Source of the DNA: an uncultured Marinoscillum sp. | GTDB lineage: Bacteria > Bacteroidota > Bacteroidia > Cytophagales > MED-G16 | Assembly (NCBI GenBank): GCA_902529805.1 | Contig: CABZXU010000010.1 | Span: forward strand, 1-56,390 | Length of the DNA stretch: 56,390 nucleotides | Direction: 5' to 3' | Shown: in pieces, positions 18,038 through 29,127 of the stretch | Layout of the letters: each line of letters begins with the position of its first letter | Position numbering within the stretch: the stretch's first letter is position 1 | The notes under the pieces: generated by a model | Seen by the model: only the letters and a program-made list of their open reading frames with translations | Database searches by the model: none | Told to the model about the DNA's origin: nothing | Translations under genes and position numbers: made by a program

Positions 18038-19405
18038 ATGTATATCAAACAAATATACACTTCTTGTATGTCTCAGGCGTCTTACTATATTGAGTCAGAT
18101 GATGCTTGTGTAATCATAGATCCTTTAAGAGATATTAAAGTTTATGATGATCTTATATCGAAAAGAAAGAAAAACTTAAAATATGTTTTTGAGACTCATT
18201 TTCATGCTGATTTCATTTCGGGTCATATTGATTTAGCTAAAAAATATAATTCAAAAATAGTTTTTGGACCAAATGCCAATACTAAATATGATGTTTTAAA
18301 GGTAAAAGATAACGATGAGTTAAGTCTTGGTAAGATTAAATTTAAAGTTCTTCATACGCCCGGTCATACTATGGAATCAATATGTTATTTATTAATTGAT
18401 GAAAAAAAGAATGAGCATTCAATTTATACTGGTGATACGCTGTTTATAGGAGACGTGGGTAGACCAGATTTAGCTTCTGAATCAATTAAATCTAGTAAGG
18501 AAATGGCTAGGTTATTATTTGATTCATTATATAATAAAATAATGAAACTACCAGATCATGTACTAGTATATCCAGCTCATGGTAAAGGCACTCAATGTGG
18601 AAAAAACTTGTCATCTGAAAATCATTCAACTATTGGTGAACAAAAATTATTCAATTATGCACTTAAGTTTAATTCTAAAGAAGATTTTGTTAATTCAATA
18701 ATTTCAGATATTCCATCTGCACCTGATTATTTTAAAGAGTCTGTTATTAAAAACTCTAATGGATATGATACATTAGAGTTGTTTTTAAAAGAATCTCTTA
18801 AATCTTATGATTTTATTGACTTTGATAATTTGAAAGATAATTCTGTAGTTATAGATACTAGAAAATCATCAGAATTTGCTAAAGGACATATAAAAGATTC
18901 AATTAACATTGGTTTAAATGGTAGGTATGCAATTTCAGCTGCGAACTTATTAAATGTTAAATCTAAAATTTTAATTATTTGTAATCCTGGTTTTGAAGAA
19001 GAATCCGTAATTAGATTATCTAGAGTTGGATTTGAAAATATTTTAGGTTTTTTGAAAGGAGGTTTTAATTCATGGAGAAATTCAGGAAGAAATGTCGAAT
19101 ATGTAAATAGAATTAATAGTCATAAAATTGATAGTTATAATGATTATAAAATAATAGATGTTAGAAATTTGTTTGAATATAATAATGGTAAAATCAAAGA
19201 CTCTTTGAATATTCCTTTATTTGAGATAAGTTCTAATTTAAATAAATTAGATAAAAAAGGCAACTATTTAATTCATTGTGAAACAGGATATAGATCAATG
19301 ATTGCATCATCTCTTTTAAAGAAAAATGGCTTTAATAATGTAATTGATATAAGTGATGGATATCAAGGTTATATTAAAAATAGTAATGTTCAAATATTAA
19401 ATTAA
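18038..19405 (+). CDS. MBL-fold hydrolase fused to two rhodanese domains (persulfide dioxygenase-like)
   Basis: This 455-residue protein starts with an ETHE1-like metallo-beta-lactamase domain: ETHFHADFISGH (His54, His56, Asp58, His63), HTPGHTMES, GDTLFIGDVGRPD and VYPAHGKGT. These supply the iron ligands. It then carries two rhodanese domains. The first (about 265-350) has the unusual active loop ICNPGFEEESV instead of a C-x-x-G-x-R loop. The second (about 365-450) has IHCETGYRS, a standard loop. The fusion would oxidise a persulfide to sulfite and pass sulfane sulfur between domains. The next gene, 2 bases on, is a further rhodanese. Confidence 0.9.
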   Translation: MYIKQIYTSCMSQASYYIESDDACVIIDPLRDIKVYDDLISKRKKNLKYVFETHFHADFISGHIDLAKKYNSKIVFGPNANTKYDVLKVKDNDELSLGKIKFKVLHTPGHTMESICYLLIDEKKNEHSIYTGDTLFIGDVGRPDLASESIKSSKEMARLLFDSLYNKIMKLPDHVLVYPAHGKGTQCGKNLSSENHSTIGEQKLFNYALKFNSKEDFVNSIISDIPSAPDYFKESVIKNSNGYDTLELFLKESLKSYDFIDFDNLKDNSVVIDTRKSSEFAKGHIKDSINIGLNGRYAISAANLLNVKSKILIICNPGFEEESVIRLSRVGFENILGFLKGGFNSWRNSGRNVEYVNRINSHKIDSYNDYKIIDVRNLFEYNNGKIKDSLNIPLFEISSNLNKLDKKGNYLIHCETGYRSMIASSLLKKNGFNNVIDISDGYQGYIKNSNVQILN

Positions 19406-19407
19406 TT

Positions 19408-19776
19408 ATGAAAAATTTATTACTTTTTATTATACTATTTGGTAGTTGTAATCAAAATAAAAATTTAAATATACAACCTGATAAAGTTTATGATTTATTA
19501 TCAAATAGTAAAAACACTATTTTATTAGATGTTAGAACAAAAGAAGAGGTAATTGAAAAAAAAATAAATAATTCAATAAATATTGACTTTTACTCTGATG
19601 ATTTTAAAGATTCTATATTAAGTTTAGAGAAATCAAAAACTTATTTTGTTTATTGTAGATCTGGAAGAAGGAGTCTAAATACTGTAGAATTTATGAGAGA
19701 ATATGGGTTTAAAGAATCTTATAATGTTGATGGAGGAATTATTAAATGGAATGATTTAGGTTTACCATTAAAATAA
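19408..19776 (+). CDS. Rhodanese-like lipoprotein
   Basis: This 122-residue protein has a short signal peptide with lipobox LFGSC (Cys at residue 14) and one rhodanese domain: LLDVRTKEEVIEKKI, then FVYCRSGRRSLNTVEFM with the active-site Cys in a C-R-S-G-R-R loop, then VDGGIIKWNDLGLPL. It probably transfers sulfane sulfur at the periplasmic face of the envelope. It starts 2 bases after the MBL-rhodanese gene, so the two are co-transcribed, and it is followed directly by a strong terminator. Confidence 0.9.
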   Translation: MKNLLLFIILFGSCNQNKNLNIQPDKVYDLLSNSKNTILLDVRTKEEVIEKKINNSINIDFYSDDFKDSILSLEKSKTYFVYCRSGRRSLNTVEFMREYGFKESYNVDGGIIKWNDLGLPLK

Positions 19777-19804
19777 AAAAAGACCATAAATATGGTCTTT
19801 TTTT
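19775..19804. terminator. Bidirectional intrinsic terminator
   Basis: A perfect inverted repeat has arms AAAAAAAGACCATA and TATGGTCTTTTTTT around a two-base centre (functionally a short TAAATA loop). It has an A-tract on one side and a T-tract on the other, so it can work in both directions. It lies exactly between the converging rhodanese lipoprotein gene and groL. Confidence 0.9.
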
Positions 19805-19822
19805 ATTTTGTTTCATTAAATA

Positions 19823-21475
<1,653 letters not shown>

Positions 21476-21482
21476 TTAAGTT

Positions 21483-21761
21483 TTAAACAATTCCAAAAAT
21501 GTCAGATTCCTTCATTATTAAATAATCAGTACCATCAATATTAATTTCTGTACCTGAATATTTACCGTATAAAACGATTTCACCGACTTTAACGGTTATT
21601 TTTTCATCTTTTGTACCATTCCCAACAGCAACTATTTTACCTTTTTGAGGTTTTTCTTTGGCAGTATCAGGAATAATTATCCCAGACGAAGTTTTTTCTT
21701 CTGCTTCAGTTGGTTCAACAAGAACTCTATCTGCAAGTGGTTTAAAATTAATTTTAGCCAT
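21483..21761 (-). CDS. groS: Co-chaperonin GroES
   Basis: This 92-residue lid protein of the GroEL chamber has the GroES signature [19 protein letters not shown] at the N-terminus, followed by the mobile loop [10 protein letters not shown]. It ends with [13 protein letters not shown]. The length is normal. It is the first gene of the groESL operon and has a recognisable promoter 46-77 bases upstream. Confidence 0.98.
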   Translation of the reverse strand: MAKINFKPLADRVLVEPTEAEEKTSSGIIIPDTAKEKPQKGKIVAVGNGTKDEKITVKVGEIVLYGKYSGTEINIDGTDYLIMKESDIFGIV

Positions 21762-21806
21762 TTTAAATTTGTTTTAGTTAATAATTATTTTAGTACATAA
21801 TCTATG

Positions 21807-21838
21807 CCAATCTATTTATTTTTAAAAATCAAGACAAA
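21807..21838 (-). promoter_or_regulatory. groESL promoter
   Basis: On the minus strand TTTG (21838-21835) is followed by 20 bases and TAGATTGG (21814-21807), a one-mismatch TAnnTTTG. The predicted transcript starts about 40 bases before groES. No CIRCE inverted repeat is visible, so HrcA-type control is not supported. Confidence 0.55.
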
Positions 21839-21844
21839 TTGACA

Positions 21845-22201
21845 CTAGTTTATTGAATCTAGATTTAAATCATTTAAATTTAATTCATTATCATCTTGAT
21901 TTATCTCAGGTATAATACTTTGTTCAGAGGCTTTATCGATATTTGGACTTGATAATTGATTATCAAGAGGTTGTTTACCCAAGAAAATATTTGTTAAAAG
22001 GGTTAATAAAACTATGCTAATTGCTAAAACCCATGTAAGTTTTTCTAAAAGATCATTAGTTTTTTGTACTCCCATAATCTGATTTGAACTATTACCTCCA
22101 AATGTACTCGAAAGACCACCACCTTTTGGGTTTTGAGCTAGAATTATTAATATTAATAAGACTGCAACAAATAATATTATACCTACAAGTATCGTATACA
22201 T
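21845..22201 (-). CDS. secG: Preprotein translocase subunit SecG
   Basis: This 118-residue inner-membrane subunit of the SecYEG channel has two transmembrane helices (about residues 3-23 and 53-73). They are joined by the conserved loop QNPKGGGLSSTFGG (residues 23-36), the hallmark of SecG. An acidic, Asn-rich C-terminal tail of some 40 residues is typical of Bacteroidota SecG. It is the last gene of the miaB / sigma-54 regulator / lptE / TPR / secG string and starts 2 bases after the TPR gene. Confidence 0.93.
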   Translation of the reverse strand: MYTILVGIILFVAVLLILIILAQNPKGGGLSSTFGGNSSNQIMGVQKTNDLLEKLTWVLAISIVLLTLLTNIFLGKQPLDNQLSSPNIDKASEQSIIPEINQDDNELNLNDLNLDSIN

Positions 22202-22203
22202 AA

Positions 22204-22689
22204 TTATTTTATAAGAATTTTAATTTTTTGTGCAAAATAAGCTTTTTTTTTTGGAAATTTTATCATTAATTTTTTATAAATATAAATTGATTCTTTTTTT
22301 TTATTTTGATCGGCATAAATTTTTGCCATATTTTCAGTAATAATCTCTCTTATTTTACCCTTTGATTTTGATAAATCAATATTTGAAGAATTAGTTTTTT
22401 TATTTTTTTTTATTTGTGGATTATTTAATATAAAGGTATTTATGATCTGTTTATGATCTTTATTTTTTTTCGATAATATTTTTTGAATATTATCTTTTAA
22501 AATTCCTCTTTCACTAATAAAAATAGATAAACTATTTAGATCATTTATATAATCCTTATTTTGTATAATAATATTATAAAATTTTAAAAATTTTGGTAAT
22601 AAAAAATAGGGGTGTTTTTTTGATACTTTAATTAAATATGAAGTTGAATTAGAATTAGATAGTAATTTGTTTAAACTTTTTTTTTTCAT
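22204..22689 (-). CDS. TPR-like protein between lptE and secG
   Basis: This 161-residue lysine-rich protein has no signal peptide. The C-terminal 50 residues (ITENMAKIYADQNKKKESI, then YKKLMIKFPKKKAYF) form a helical pair with the spacing of one tetratricopeptide repeat. The N-terminal part (about 1-100) is less clear. Proteins of this kind are common in the same place in Bacteroidota genomes, between lptE and secG, which suggests an envelope-related role. No catalytic motif is seen. Spacers are 3 bases from lptE and 2 bases from secG. Confidence 0.75.
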   Translation of the reverse strand: MKKKSLNKLLSNSNSTSYLIKVSKKHPYFLLPKFLKFYNIIIQNKDYINDLNSLSIFISERGILKDNIQKILSKKNKDHKQIINTFILNNPQIKKNKKTNSSNIDLSKSKGKIREIITENMAKIYADQNKKKESIYIYKKLMIKFPKKKAYFAQKIKILIK

Positions 22690-22692
22690 TGA

Positions 22693-23214
22693 TTACCAAT
22701 TTGCTACAGATGAATTAAAAATATCTAAAATTATTTGATCAAATATTTCATCCATAAATTCTTGTTCATTTGATGACAATTCTTCAGTATTTTGATCAAA
22801 ATCTTTATAAAATGAAAAAGATTTATTTTCATAGTTAAATTGATCATCTCTAGTATTGAAGTACGTAGATGATACTCTAATTGTTAATCTAGTTAATCCT
22901 GTAAAATACTGAGAGTTTTTACCACCATCAGCAGTTGGAGCAATTGGTGAAGTGCTAAAGTCATCAATAGCACCTTCTAATTGTAAATCTCCATCTGATT
23001 CAACTAAGACTAAGCTAGTATTTTTTTGAAAATAATCTTTTAGTTTCTCAGTAAATAATATACTCATATTAGAAGGTCCAAGGGGAGAATTATTAAAATA
23101 TGTTTCTATTGAAACTGTTTTGATTTCAGGAGATATTGATGCTCCGGTAAATGAATAAACACCACAACTAAAATTAATTATTATGAGAAAAAAAAATATA
23201 TTAAAAGTTTTCAA
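22693..23214 (-). CDS. lptE: LPS-assembly lipoprotein LptE
   Basis: The protein plugs the LptD barrel that places LPS in the outer membrane. The TTG at 23214 is preferred as start: it gives Met-KTFNIFFFLIIINFSC, a proper lipoprotein signal with Cys at residue 17, and 173 residues. It overlaps the end of the upstream regulator gene by 14 bases. An in-frame ATG at 23277 would put 21 polar residues before the signal peptide and is unlikely. After the Cys, GVYSFTGASISPEIKTVSIETYFN is the typical LptE opening (residues 18 onward). RLTIRVSSTYFNTRD is another recognisable strand. The order with secG supports the call. Confidence 0.85.
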   Translation of the reverse strand: MKTFNIFFFLIIINFSCGVYSFTGASISPEIKTVSIETYFNNSPLGPSNMSILFTEKLKDYFQKNTSLVLVESDGDLQLEGAIDDFSTSPIAPTADGGKNSQYFTGLTRLTIRVSSTYFNTRDDQFNYENKSFSFYKDFDQNTEELSSNEQEFMDEIFDQIILDIFNSSVANW

Positions 23215-24433
23215 GGTTATACTGTTTAATTTTTCTGTAAAGTGTTCTTTCTGAAATCCCAAGATCTTTCGCTGCATATTTACGTTTGTTATGATTTTTT
23301 TTAAGTGCTCTAATAATAAAATTTATTTCATTTTTTTCCAGTGATAAAGACTCATTATTGTATATCTCAGTAACTTCTTCAAATTGATCATCTTTTTTAA
23401 CTTCTTTTTTAGATTCTATTTTTATATCACTATCTTTTTTTTCTAAAACATTATTATCTAATAGTTTTCTTTGTTCTTCAGTTACATCAATTTGAAATTT
23501 ATCATCTCTTAAAATTTTATTAATCAATTTCTTCAATTCATTAACATCATTTTTTACATCAAAAAGTACTTTATATAAAATATCCCTTTCATTATAGCCT
23601 TTTTTTGAATTTTCAAGATTAGATAAAGTAGGAAGTGTGTTTTCCTGTTTAGGTAAATATTTTAAAATAGTTTGGCTACTAATGTTTCTATTTAATTCTA
23701 AAATAGAAATTTGTTCAACTAAATTTTTTAATTCTCTTATATTACCAGGAAATCTATAATTGTTAATTAATTCAGAGGCTTCAGGGTCTAGTCTTATTGG
23801 ATTTATTTTATGTTGATCTGAAAAATCAGAAGCAAATTTTCTAAATAATAAAGTGATATCTTTTTCTCTTTTCCTTAATGGTGGTACAGAAATAGGAACT
23901 GTATTTAATCTATAATATAAATCTTCTCTAAATTTTTTTTCAACAATACATGCTTTCAAATCTAGATTAGATGCTGCTATTACTCTTACATTAGTTTTTT
24001 GAGGTTTAGAAGATCCAACTTTAATAAATTCACCATTTTCAAGTACTCTTAAGAGACGTGCTTGTGTGCTTAGTGGCATTTCAGAAATTTCATCAAGAAA
24101 AATTGTACCTCCATCTGTTACTTCAAAATATCCTTTTCTAGATTCATTTGCTCCAGTAAATGAACCTTTTTCATGACCAAACAGTTCAGAATCAATGGTT
24201 CCTTCTGGAATTGCTCCACAGTTTATAGCGATAAACTGACCATGTTTTCTTTTGCTTAAAGAATGAATTATTTTTGAAAATGATTCTTTTCCACTACCAC
24301 TTTCACCAGATATTAATACACCCATATCAGTAGGGGCTACCTGAATAGCTACCTCAATTGCATGATTTAATAATTCTGAATTTCCAATTATTCCATACCT
24401 CTGTTTAACCGACTGAATTTTTTTATCTATCAT
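23201..24433 (-). CDS. Sigma-54-dependent transcriptional activator without receiver domain
   Basis: This 410-residue AAA+ activator opens sigma-54 promoters. Walker A is GESGSGKES (43-51) and the sigma-54 contact loop is GSFTGA (90-95, normally GAFTGA). Walker B is TIFLDEISE (110-118), and an R-finger region DLYYRLNTVPI follows. A linker of about 110 charged residues leads to a Fis-type helix-turn-helix at the C-terminus (YAAKDLGISERTLYRKIKQY). There is no N-terminal receiver, PAS or GAF domain, so the trigger must be another protein or constitutive. It lies 6 bases downstream of miaB and overlaps lptE, an arrangement common in Bacteroidota. Confidence 0.92.
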   Translation of the reverse strand: MIDKKIQSVKQRYGIIGNSELLNHAIEVAIQVAPTDMGVLISGESGSGKESFSKIIHSLSKRKHGQFIAINCGAIPEGTIDSELFGHEKGSFTGANESRKGYFEVTDGGTIFLDEISEMPLSTQARLLRVLENGEFIKVGSSKPQKTNVRVIAASNLDLKACIVEKKFREDLYYRLNTVPISVPPLRKREKDITLLFRKFASDFSDQHKINPIRLDPEASELINNYRFPGNIRELKNLVEQISILELNRNISSQTILKYLPKQENTLPTLSNLENSKKGYNERDILYKVLFDVKNDVNELKKLINKILRDDKFQIDVTEEQRKLLDNNVLEKKDSDIKIESKKEVKKDDQFEEVTEIYNNESLSLEKNEINFIIRALKKNHNKRKYAAKDLGISERTLYRKIKQYNLENF

Positions 24434-24439
24434 AATAGC

Positions 24440-25834
24440 TTAATTTAAAATCTTACCAAATAAAGTAGCAGAATTACAATTCAAAACTTTAACGTTTACA
24501 TAATCTCCAATGTTATATTTTTCTTTTGGAAAAACAATCATTTTATTTTCACTATTTCTACCTTTAAAATTATTTTCAGATTTTTTTGATAAACCTTCAA
24601 TTAAAACTTTATAAGTTTTATTTACACATAATTTGTTTCTGTAAAATGAGTGTTTTCTTTGTTTTATTATTAATTCAGATAATCTTTTCTGTTTTATGTT
24701 ATCTGGAATATCATCACTAAATTTTCTTTCTGCCATTGTTCCTTCTCTTTCTGAATAAGAAAATGTATAAGAATAATCATATTTTATGTGATCCATTAAA
24801 GACAACGTATCTTTATGCTCTTTATTAGTTTCACTACAAAATCCACTTATAAAATCAGAAGATATACCACAATTATCGCCAACTATATTTCTAATGGAAT
24901 TAATTTTATTTAAGTACCATTCTCTTGTATAAGTTCTGTTCATTAATTTCAATATTCGATTATTTCCACTTTGGGCTGGAAGATGAATATAATTACATAT
25001 GTTTTCATACTTTTTAATTACATGAAGTACATCATCAGTAATATCTTTTGGATGGGAGGTAGAAAATCTTATTCTTAAATCTGGATCTATTAAAGCAACC
25101 ATTTCTAATAAATTAGAAAATGATATACTTTCTGAATCATTTTGAAGTTTTTCAAGGTCTTTTTTATTATTGGAAAAACGAGACCATCTGTAAGAATCAA
25201 CATTTTGACCTAATAGAGTAACTTCTCTAAATCCTTTTTCGAATAAACCTTTTGCTTCTTTTACTATTGAATTTGGATTTCTACTTCTTTCTCTTCCTCT
25301 TGTAAATGGCACAACACAAAAAGAACACATATTATCACATCCTCTCATTATTGATATTAAACCAGTAATATTATTTGAATCAAAATGATGAGGAATAATA
25401 TCATCATAAGTTTCTACTTTTGATAATTTTGTATCGATGGATTTATATCCTTTACTAGTTTTTTTAATTAAATCAGGTAAATTTCTATAAGAATCTGGGC
25501 CTGCAACTAAATCAACAACCTTTTCTTCATGTAAGAGCTTTTCTTTTAACCTTTCAGCCATACAACCCAAAACTCCAATTTTTAGATTATTATTTTTCTT
25601 TTTTAGCGAATTAAAAAATGATAATCTTTTTCTTATATTTTCTTCTGCTTTTTCTCTAATGGAACATGTATTAATCAATATTAAATCTGCATTTTCAACG
25701 GTTTTAGTATGATCAAAACCTTCTTTTAATAAAATTGAAGAGACAATTTCACTATCTGAAAAATTCATTTGACATCCATAGCTTTCAATATATACTTTTT
25801 TGTTAGAAAATATTTTATTTCTAATTTTTAACAT
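24440..25834 (-). CDS. miaB: tRNA-2-methylthio-N6-dimethylallyladenosine synthase
   Basis: This radical-SAM methylthiotransferase modifies A37 of tRNAs reading U-starting codons. The N-terminal UPF0004 domain has [28 protein letters not shown] and [13 protein letters not shown] (three Cys for the second Fe-S cluster). The radical-SAM motif is [19 protein letters not shown] (C-x3-C-x2-C), and a TRAM domain closes the protein. I chose ATG at 25834 (464 residues) over ATG at 25852, because a good -7 promoter box covers 25850-25857 and the upstream ATG would lie inside it. It heads the operon miaB / regulator / lptE / TPR / secG. Confidence 0.93.
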   Translation of the reverse strand: MLKIRNKIFSNKKVYIESYGCQMNFSDSEIVSSILLKEGFDHTKTVENADLILINTCSIREKAEENIRKRLSFFNSLKKKNNNLKIGVLGCMAERLKEKLLHEEKVVDLVAGPDSYRNLPDLIKKTSKGYKSIDTKLSKVETYDDIIPHHFDSNNITGLISIMRGCDNMCSFCVVPFTRGRERSRNPNSIVKEAKGLFEKGFREVTLLGQNVDSYRWSRFSNNKKDLEKLQNDSESISFSNLLEMVALIDPDLRIRFSTSHPKDITDDVLHVIKKYENICNYIHLPAQSGNNRILKLMNRTYTREWYLNKINSIRNIVGDNCGISSDFISGFCSETNKEHKDTLSLMDHIKYDYSYTFSYSEREGTMAERKFSDDIPDNIKQKRLSELIIKQRKHSFYRNKLCVNKTYKVLIEGLSKKSENNFKGRNSENKMIVFPKEKYNIGDYVNVKVLNCNSATLFGKILN

Positions 25835-25849
25835 TAATCTATTTTTTGG

Positions 25850-25880
25850 CAAATTTATATAAAGACTGACAATTTGTCAA
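25850..25880 (-). promoter_or_regulatory. miaB operon promoter
   Basis: On the minus strand TTG (25880-25878) is followed by exactly 20 bases and a perfect -7 box TAAATTTG (25857-25850). The predicted transcript start is about ten bases before the ATG at 25834. The -33 box lies in a small palindrome, TGACAATTTGTCA (25867-25879). Confidence 0.65.
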
Positions 25881-25941
25881 TATATTGATTTTAAATGATA
25901 ATTTATTATCTTATGTTTTTAAATTTTAAATCTTACAAAAA

Positions 25942-28900
25942 ATGAAAAAAATACTAATTCTATTATTATTAATATCTTCTATTAACTATTCTTTTTCTCA
26001 AAGAAATAAAACTAAAACATCATTAATCTCTTATCCAGAATCAATTTATAATTCTGTTAAATGGAGATTAGTTGGACCTTTTAGAGGAGGAAGAGCAGGA
26101 ACCGTTTCGGGTGTAATTGATAATAATAATTTGTATTATATGGGAACTGCTGGAGGAGGTGTTTGGAAAACTGAAGATGCTGGAAATAGCTGGGAATGTA
26201 TTTCAGATGGATATTTTGGTGGTTCGATTGGTTCAGTTTCTGTATCTGAAAGTGATCCTAACATAATTTATGTTGGTGAGGGAGAACAAACATTAAGAGG
26301 TAATGTTTCTTCTGGCAAGGGGGCTTGGAAAAGTACTGATGCAGGTAAATCTTGGTCATTTATAGGTTTAAATGATACTGAACATATATCAAGAATAAGA
26401 ATTCATCCAAAAAATCCTGATATAGTGTATTTTGCTGCACTTGGTAATTTATGGAAACCTAACAAAGAAAGAGGTCTATATAAATCTATAGATGGAGGAA
26501 AATCTTGGAAGAAAATTTTATATGTCAGTGATAAGGCAGGGGTAGGAGATATAATTTTAGATCCTAATAATCCTAGAATAATTTATGCTTCAACTTGGGA
26601 AATGAAAAGAAATGGTTATAGAATGGACAGCGGTGGTCCAGATAGTAAAATCTTTAGAAGTAATGATGGTGGTGAAAATTGGATAGACATATCTAATCAT
26701 AAGGGTTTGCCAGAATTTCCATGGGGAATTATTGGTATTACAATATCGCCTGTCAATTCAAATAGAATTTGGATAATGATTGAAGCAGATAATGGTGGTT
26801 TATTTAGATCTGATGATGCAGGTGAAACTTGGGAAAAGGTAAATTCAAATCGAGCTTTAAGACAAAGAGCGTGGTATTATACTAGAATTTATGCAGATAC
26901 TCAAAATGAAGATAAAATTTATGTTTTAAATGTTAGTTATGGTGTATCTACTGATGGAGGTAAAACATTTAAATTAAAAAATGCACCACATGGAGACCAT
27001 CATGATTTATGGATCGATCCAAAGAATAATAATAGAATGGTTGTAGCTGACGATGGTGGAGCTCAAGTTTCAAATGATGGTGGTGAAAATTGGACAACTT
27101 ATTTTAATCAGCCTACAGCACAGTTTTATAGGGTTAATACTGATAATACATTTCCATATAGAATATATGGTGCTCAACAAGATAACAGTACTATAAGAAT
27201 ATCCCATAGAACATCAGGAGGTTCAATTACGGAAAGAGATTGGGAGTCTACTGCTGGAGGAGAAAGTGCACATTTAGCTCCTGACCCTAATAATAATGAT
27301 ATAGTTTATGGAGGTACTTATAAAGGTTACATGATGAGAAGAGATCATTCAATTAACCAGACTAGATCTGTAAATATATGGCCTGATAATCCAGCTGGTT
27401 CAGGTGTTGAAGTAATGAAATATAGATTTAATTGGAATTTCCCCGTTATATTTAGTCCTCATGATTCAAAAAAATTATATGCTGGATCAAATTTTTTACA
27501 TCAAACGACTAATGAAGGACAATCTTGGGAAGTTATATCTCCAGATTTGACCAGAGGTCTTCCTGAAACTATGAAATCCTCCGGAGGTTTAATTACACAA
27601 GATAATACTGGTGCTGAATTTTATGCTAATATTTTTGTAATTCAAGAATCTATGAGAGAAAAAGGTGTGATATGGGTTGGAAGTGATGATGGTTTAATTC
27701 ATATATCAAAGGATAATGGGGCTTCTTGGATTAACGTAACTCCACCCGAATCAATTTCCCCTAAATTAAATATGATTAATTCTATTGACGTTAGTCTATT
27801 TAAAGATGGAACTGCTTATGTTGCAGCGACTTCTTATAAATTTGGAGACTATACTCCTTATTTGTATAAAACATCAAATTATGGTGATACTTGGGAACTG
27901 ATAACTAATGGAATTAAATCAAATTATTATACTAGAGTTATTAGATCAGATAAAGTAGTTGAAGGATTATTATATGCTGGAACTGAATGGGGAATGTTTA
28001 TTTCTTTTGATGATGGAAAATCTTGGTCATCATTTCAATTGAATTTACCTATAACTTCTATAAGAGATTTACAAGTTAAAGAAAATGATTTAATTGCAGC
28101 TACCCATGGAAGAAGTTTTTGGATGATTGATGACTTAACTCCTTTACATCAACTTAGCGAAGAAATGATTAACAAAAATTTCTATTTATTTAAACCTGAT
28201 AAATCATATAGAATGCATCAGTCTGGTGGATGGGGGAGGGTTAATACTAAGTTAGTTGGAGAAAATCATCCAAATGGCGTAATTGTTAATTACTATATTA
28301 AAAATTTAAAAGAAAACGATAAAGTAAGAATAGATATTTTAGATTCTGAAAATAAAATAATACAAAGTTATTCTAATAAGAATTTAGATGATATTGAAAA
28401 TAATGATTCTAAACCTGTTTTAAGTAATTCTCAAGATATAGATTATGCTTTAACTGGGATGAATATAAAATCTTTAAAAGTTAAATCTGGTGGTAATAGA
28501 TTAATTTGGGATATGAGATATCCTGGTTTTACTTCATTTGATGGAATGGTATTGTATTCATCACCTAATGTTGGCCCTAAAGCTATTCCTGGAAATTATA
28601 AGGTTAAAATGTATTACAATGATGATATTGTAAATCAAGATTTCACAATTGTTAAAGATCCGAGAATTTCAAATACTTTAGATGATTATGAAGAACAGTT
28701 TAATTTTTTAATTGATGTAAGAAATCAAGTCAGTAGAGCTAATCAGGCTATTATAGATATTAGAGAAGGTAGAGAAAATTTAAATTTTATTAAAAAGCAA
28801 GTAAATAAAAATGATCAATTACTTGATTTAATTAATGAATTTGATCAAAAAATAACTGTTATAGAAAATAATATTCATATGACTAAAAATAGAAGTAGAC

Positions 28901-29127
28901 AAGATCCTCTTAACTATGGAATTAGAATTAATAATAGACTTGCTTTTTTGATGGCTGATTCTCAAAGAGGAGATTATCCACCTACAGATCAGTCTAAAGG
29001 GTTTTTTAAAGAAATAAAAAAAGAATTGGATACTGAGTTGATTAATTTAAATAAACTATATCTAGAATATACTGAAACAATTAATAGACAAATAGAAGAA
29101 AATAATATTAATAGATTAAAGTTTTAA
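25942..29127 (+). CDS. Secreted sortilin/VPS10-like Asp-box (BNR) repeat protein
   Basis: This 1061-residue exported protein has a signal peptide (1-19, ending YSFSQ). A long beta-propeller region follows with at least seven Asp-boxes of the S/T-x-D-x-G-x-S/T-W type: KTEDAGNSWE, KSTDAGKSWS, KSIDGGKSWK, RSNDGGENWI, RSDDAGETWE, SNDGGENWT and ISKDNGASWI. The last ~300 residues are a separate region containing coiled-coil stretches. This family is widespread in Bacteroidota and often called 'glycosyl hydrolase', but no sialidase catalytic Arg triad is evident, so a binding or peptidase-associated role is equally likely. It is divergent from miaB and overlaps the sulfotransferase convergently by 4 bases. 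Confidence 0.88.
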   Translation: MKKILILLLLISSINYSFSQRNKTKTSLISYPESIYNSVKWRLVGPFRGGRAGTVSGVIDNNNLYYMGTAGGGVWKTEDAGNSWECISDGYFGGSIGSVSVSESDPNIIYVGEGEQTLRGNVSSGKGAWKSTDAGKSWSFIGLNDTEHISRIRIHPKNPDIVYFAALGNLWKPNKERGLYKSIDGGKSWKKILYVSDKAGVGDIILDPNNPRIIYASTWEMKRNGYRMDSGGPDSKIFRSNDGGENWIDISNHKGLPEFPWGIIGITISPVNSNRIWIMIEADNGGLFRSDDAGETWEKVNSNRALRQRAWYYTRIYADTQNEDKIYVLNVSYGVSTDGGKTFKLKNAPHGDHHDLWIDPKNNNRMVVADDGGAQVSNDGGENWTTYFNQPTAQFYRVNTDNTFPYRIYGAQQDNSTIRISHRTSGGSITERDWESTAGGESAHLAPDPNNNDIVYGGTYKGYMMRRDHSINQTRSVNIWPDNPAGSGVEVMKYRFNWNFPVIFSPHDSKKLYAGSNFLHQTTNEGQSWEVISPDLTRGLPETMKSSGGLITQDNTGAEFYANIFVIQESMREKGVIWVGSDDGLIHISKDNGASWINVTPPESISPKLNMINSIDVSLFKDGTAYVAATSYKFGDYTPYLYKTSNYGDTWELITNGIKSNYYTRVIRSDKVVEGLLYAGTEWGMFISFDDGKSWSSFQLNLPITSIRDLQVKENDLIAATHGRSFWMIDDLTPLHQLSEEMINKNFYLFKPDKSYRMHQSGGWGRVNTKLVGENHPNGVIVNYYIKNLKENDKVRIDILDSENKIIQSYSNKNLDDIENNDSKPVLSNSQDIDYALTGMNIKSLKVKSGGNRLIWDMRYPGFTSFDGMVLYSSPNVGPKAIPGNYKVKMYYNDDIVNQDFTIVKDPRISNTLDDYEEQFNFLIDVRNQVSRANQAIIDIREGRENLNFIKKQVNKNDQLLDLINEFDQKITVIENNIHMTKNRSRQDPLNYGIRINNRLAFLMADSQRGDYPPTDQSKGFFKEIKKELDTELINLNKLYLEYTETINRQIEENNINRLKF

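Noticed and set aside
21762-21844. CIRCE/HrcA operator before groES
   Set aside because: The region was read for the 9-base inverted repeat of CIRCE and it is absent. Only promoter boxes are seen.
25867-25879. TGACAATTTGTCA as a LexA-type operator
   Set aside because: The palindrome is short, occurs once in perfect form and is partly explained by the -33 promoter box. A similar imperfect sequence before groES is likely coincidence.
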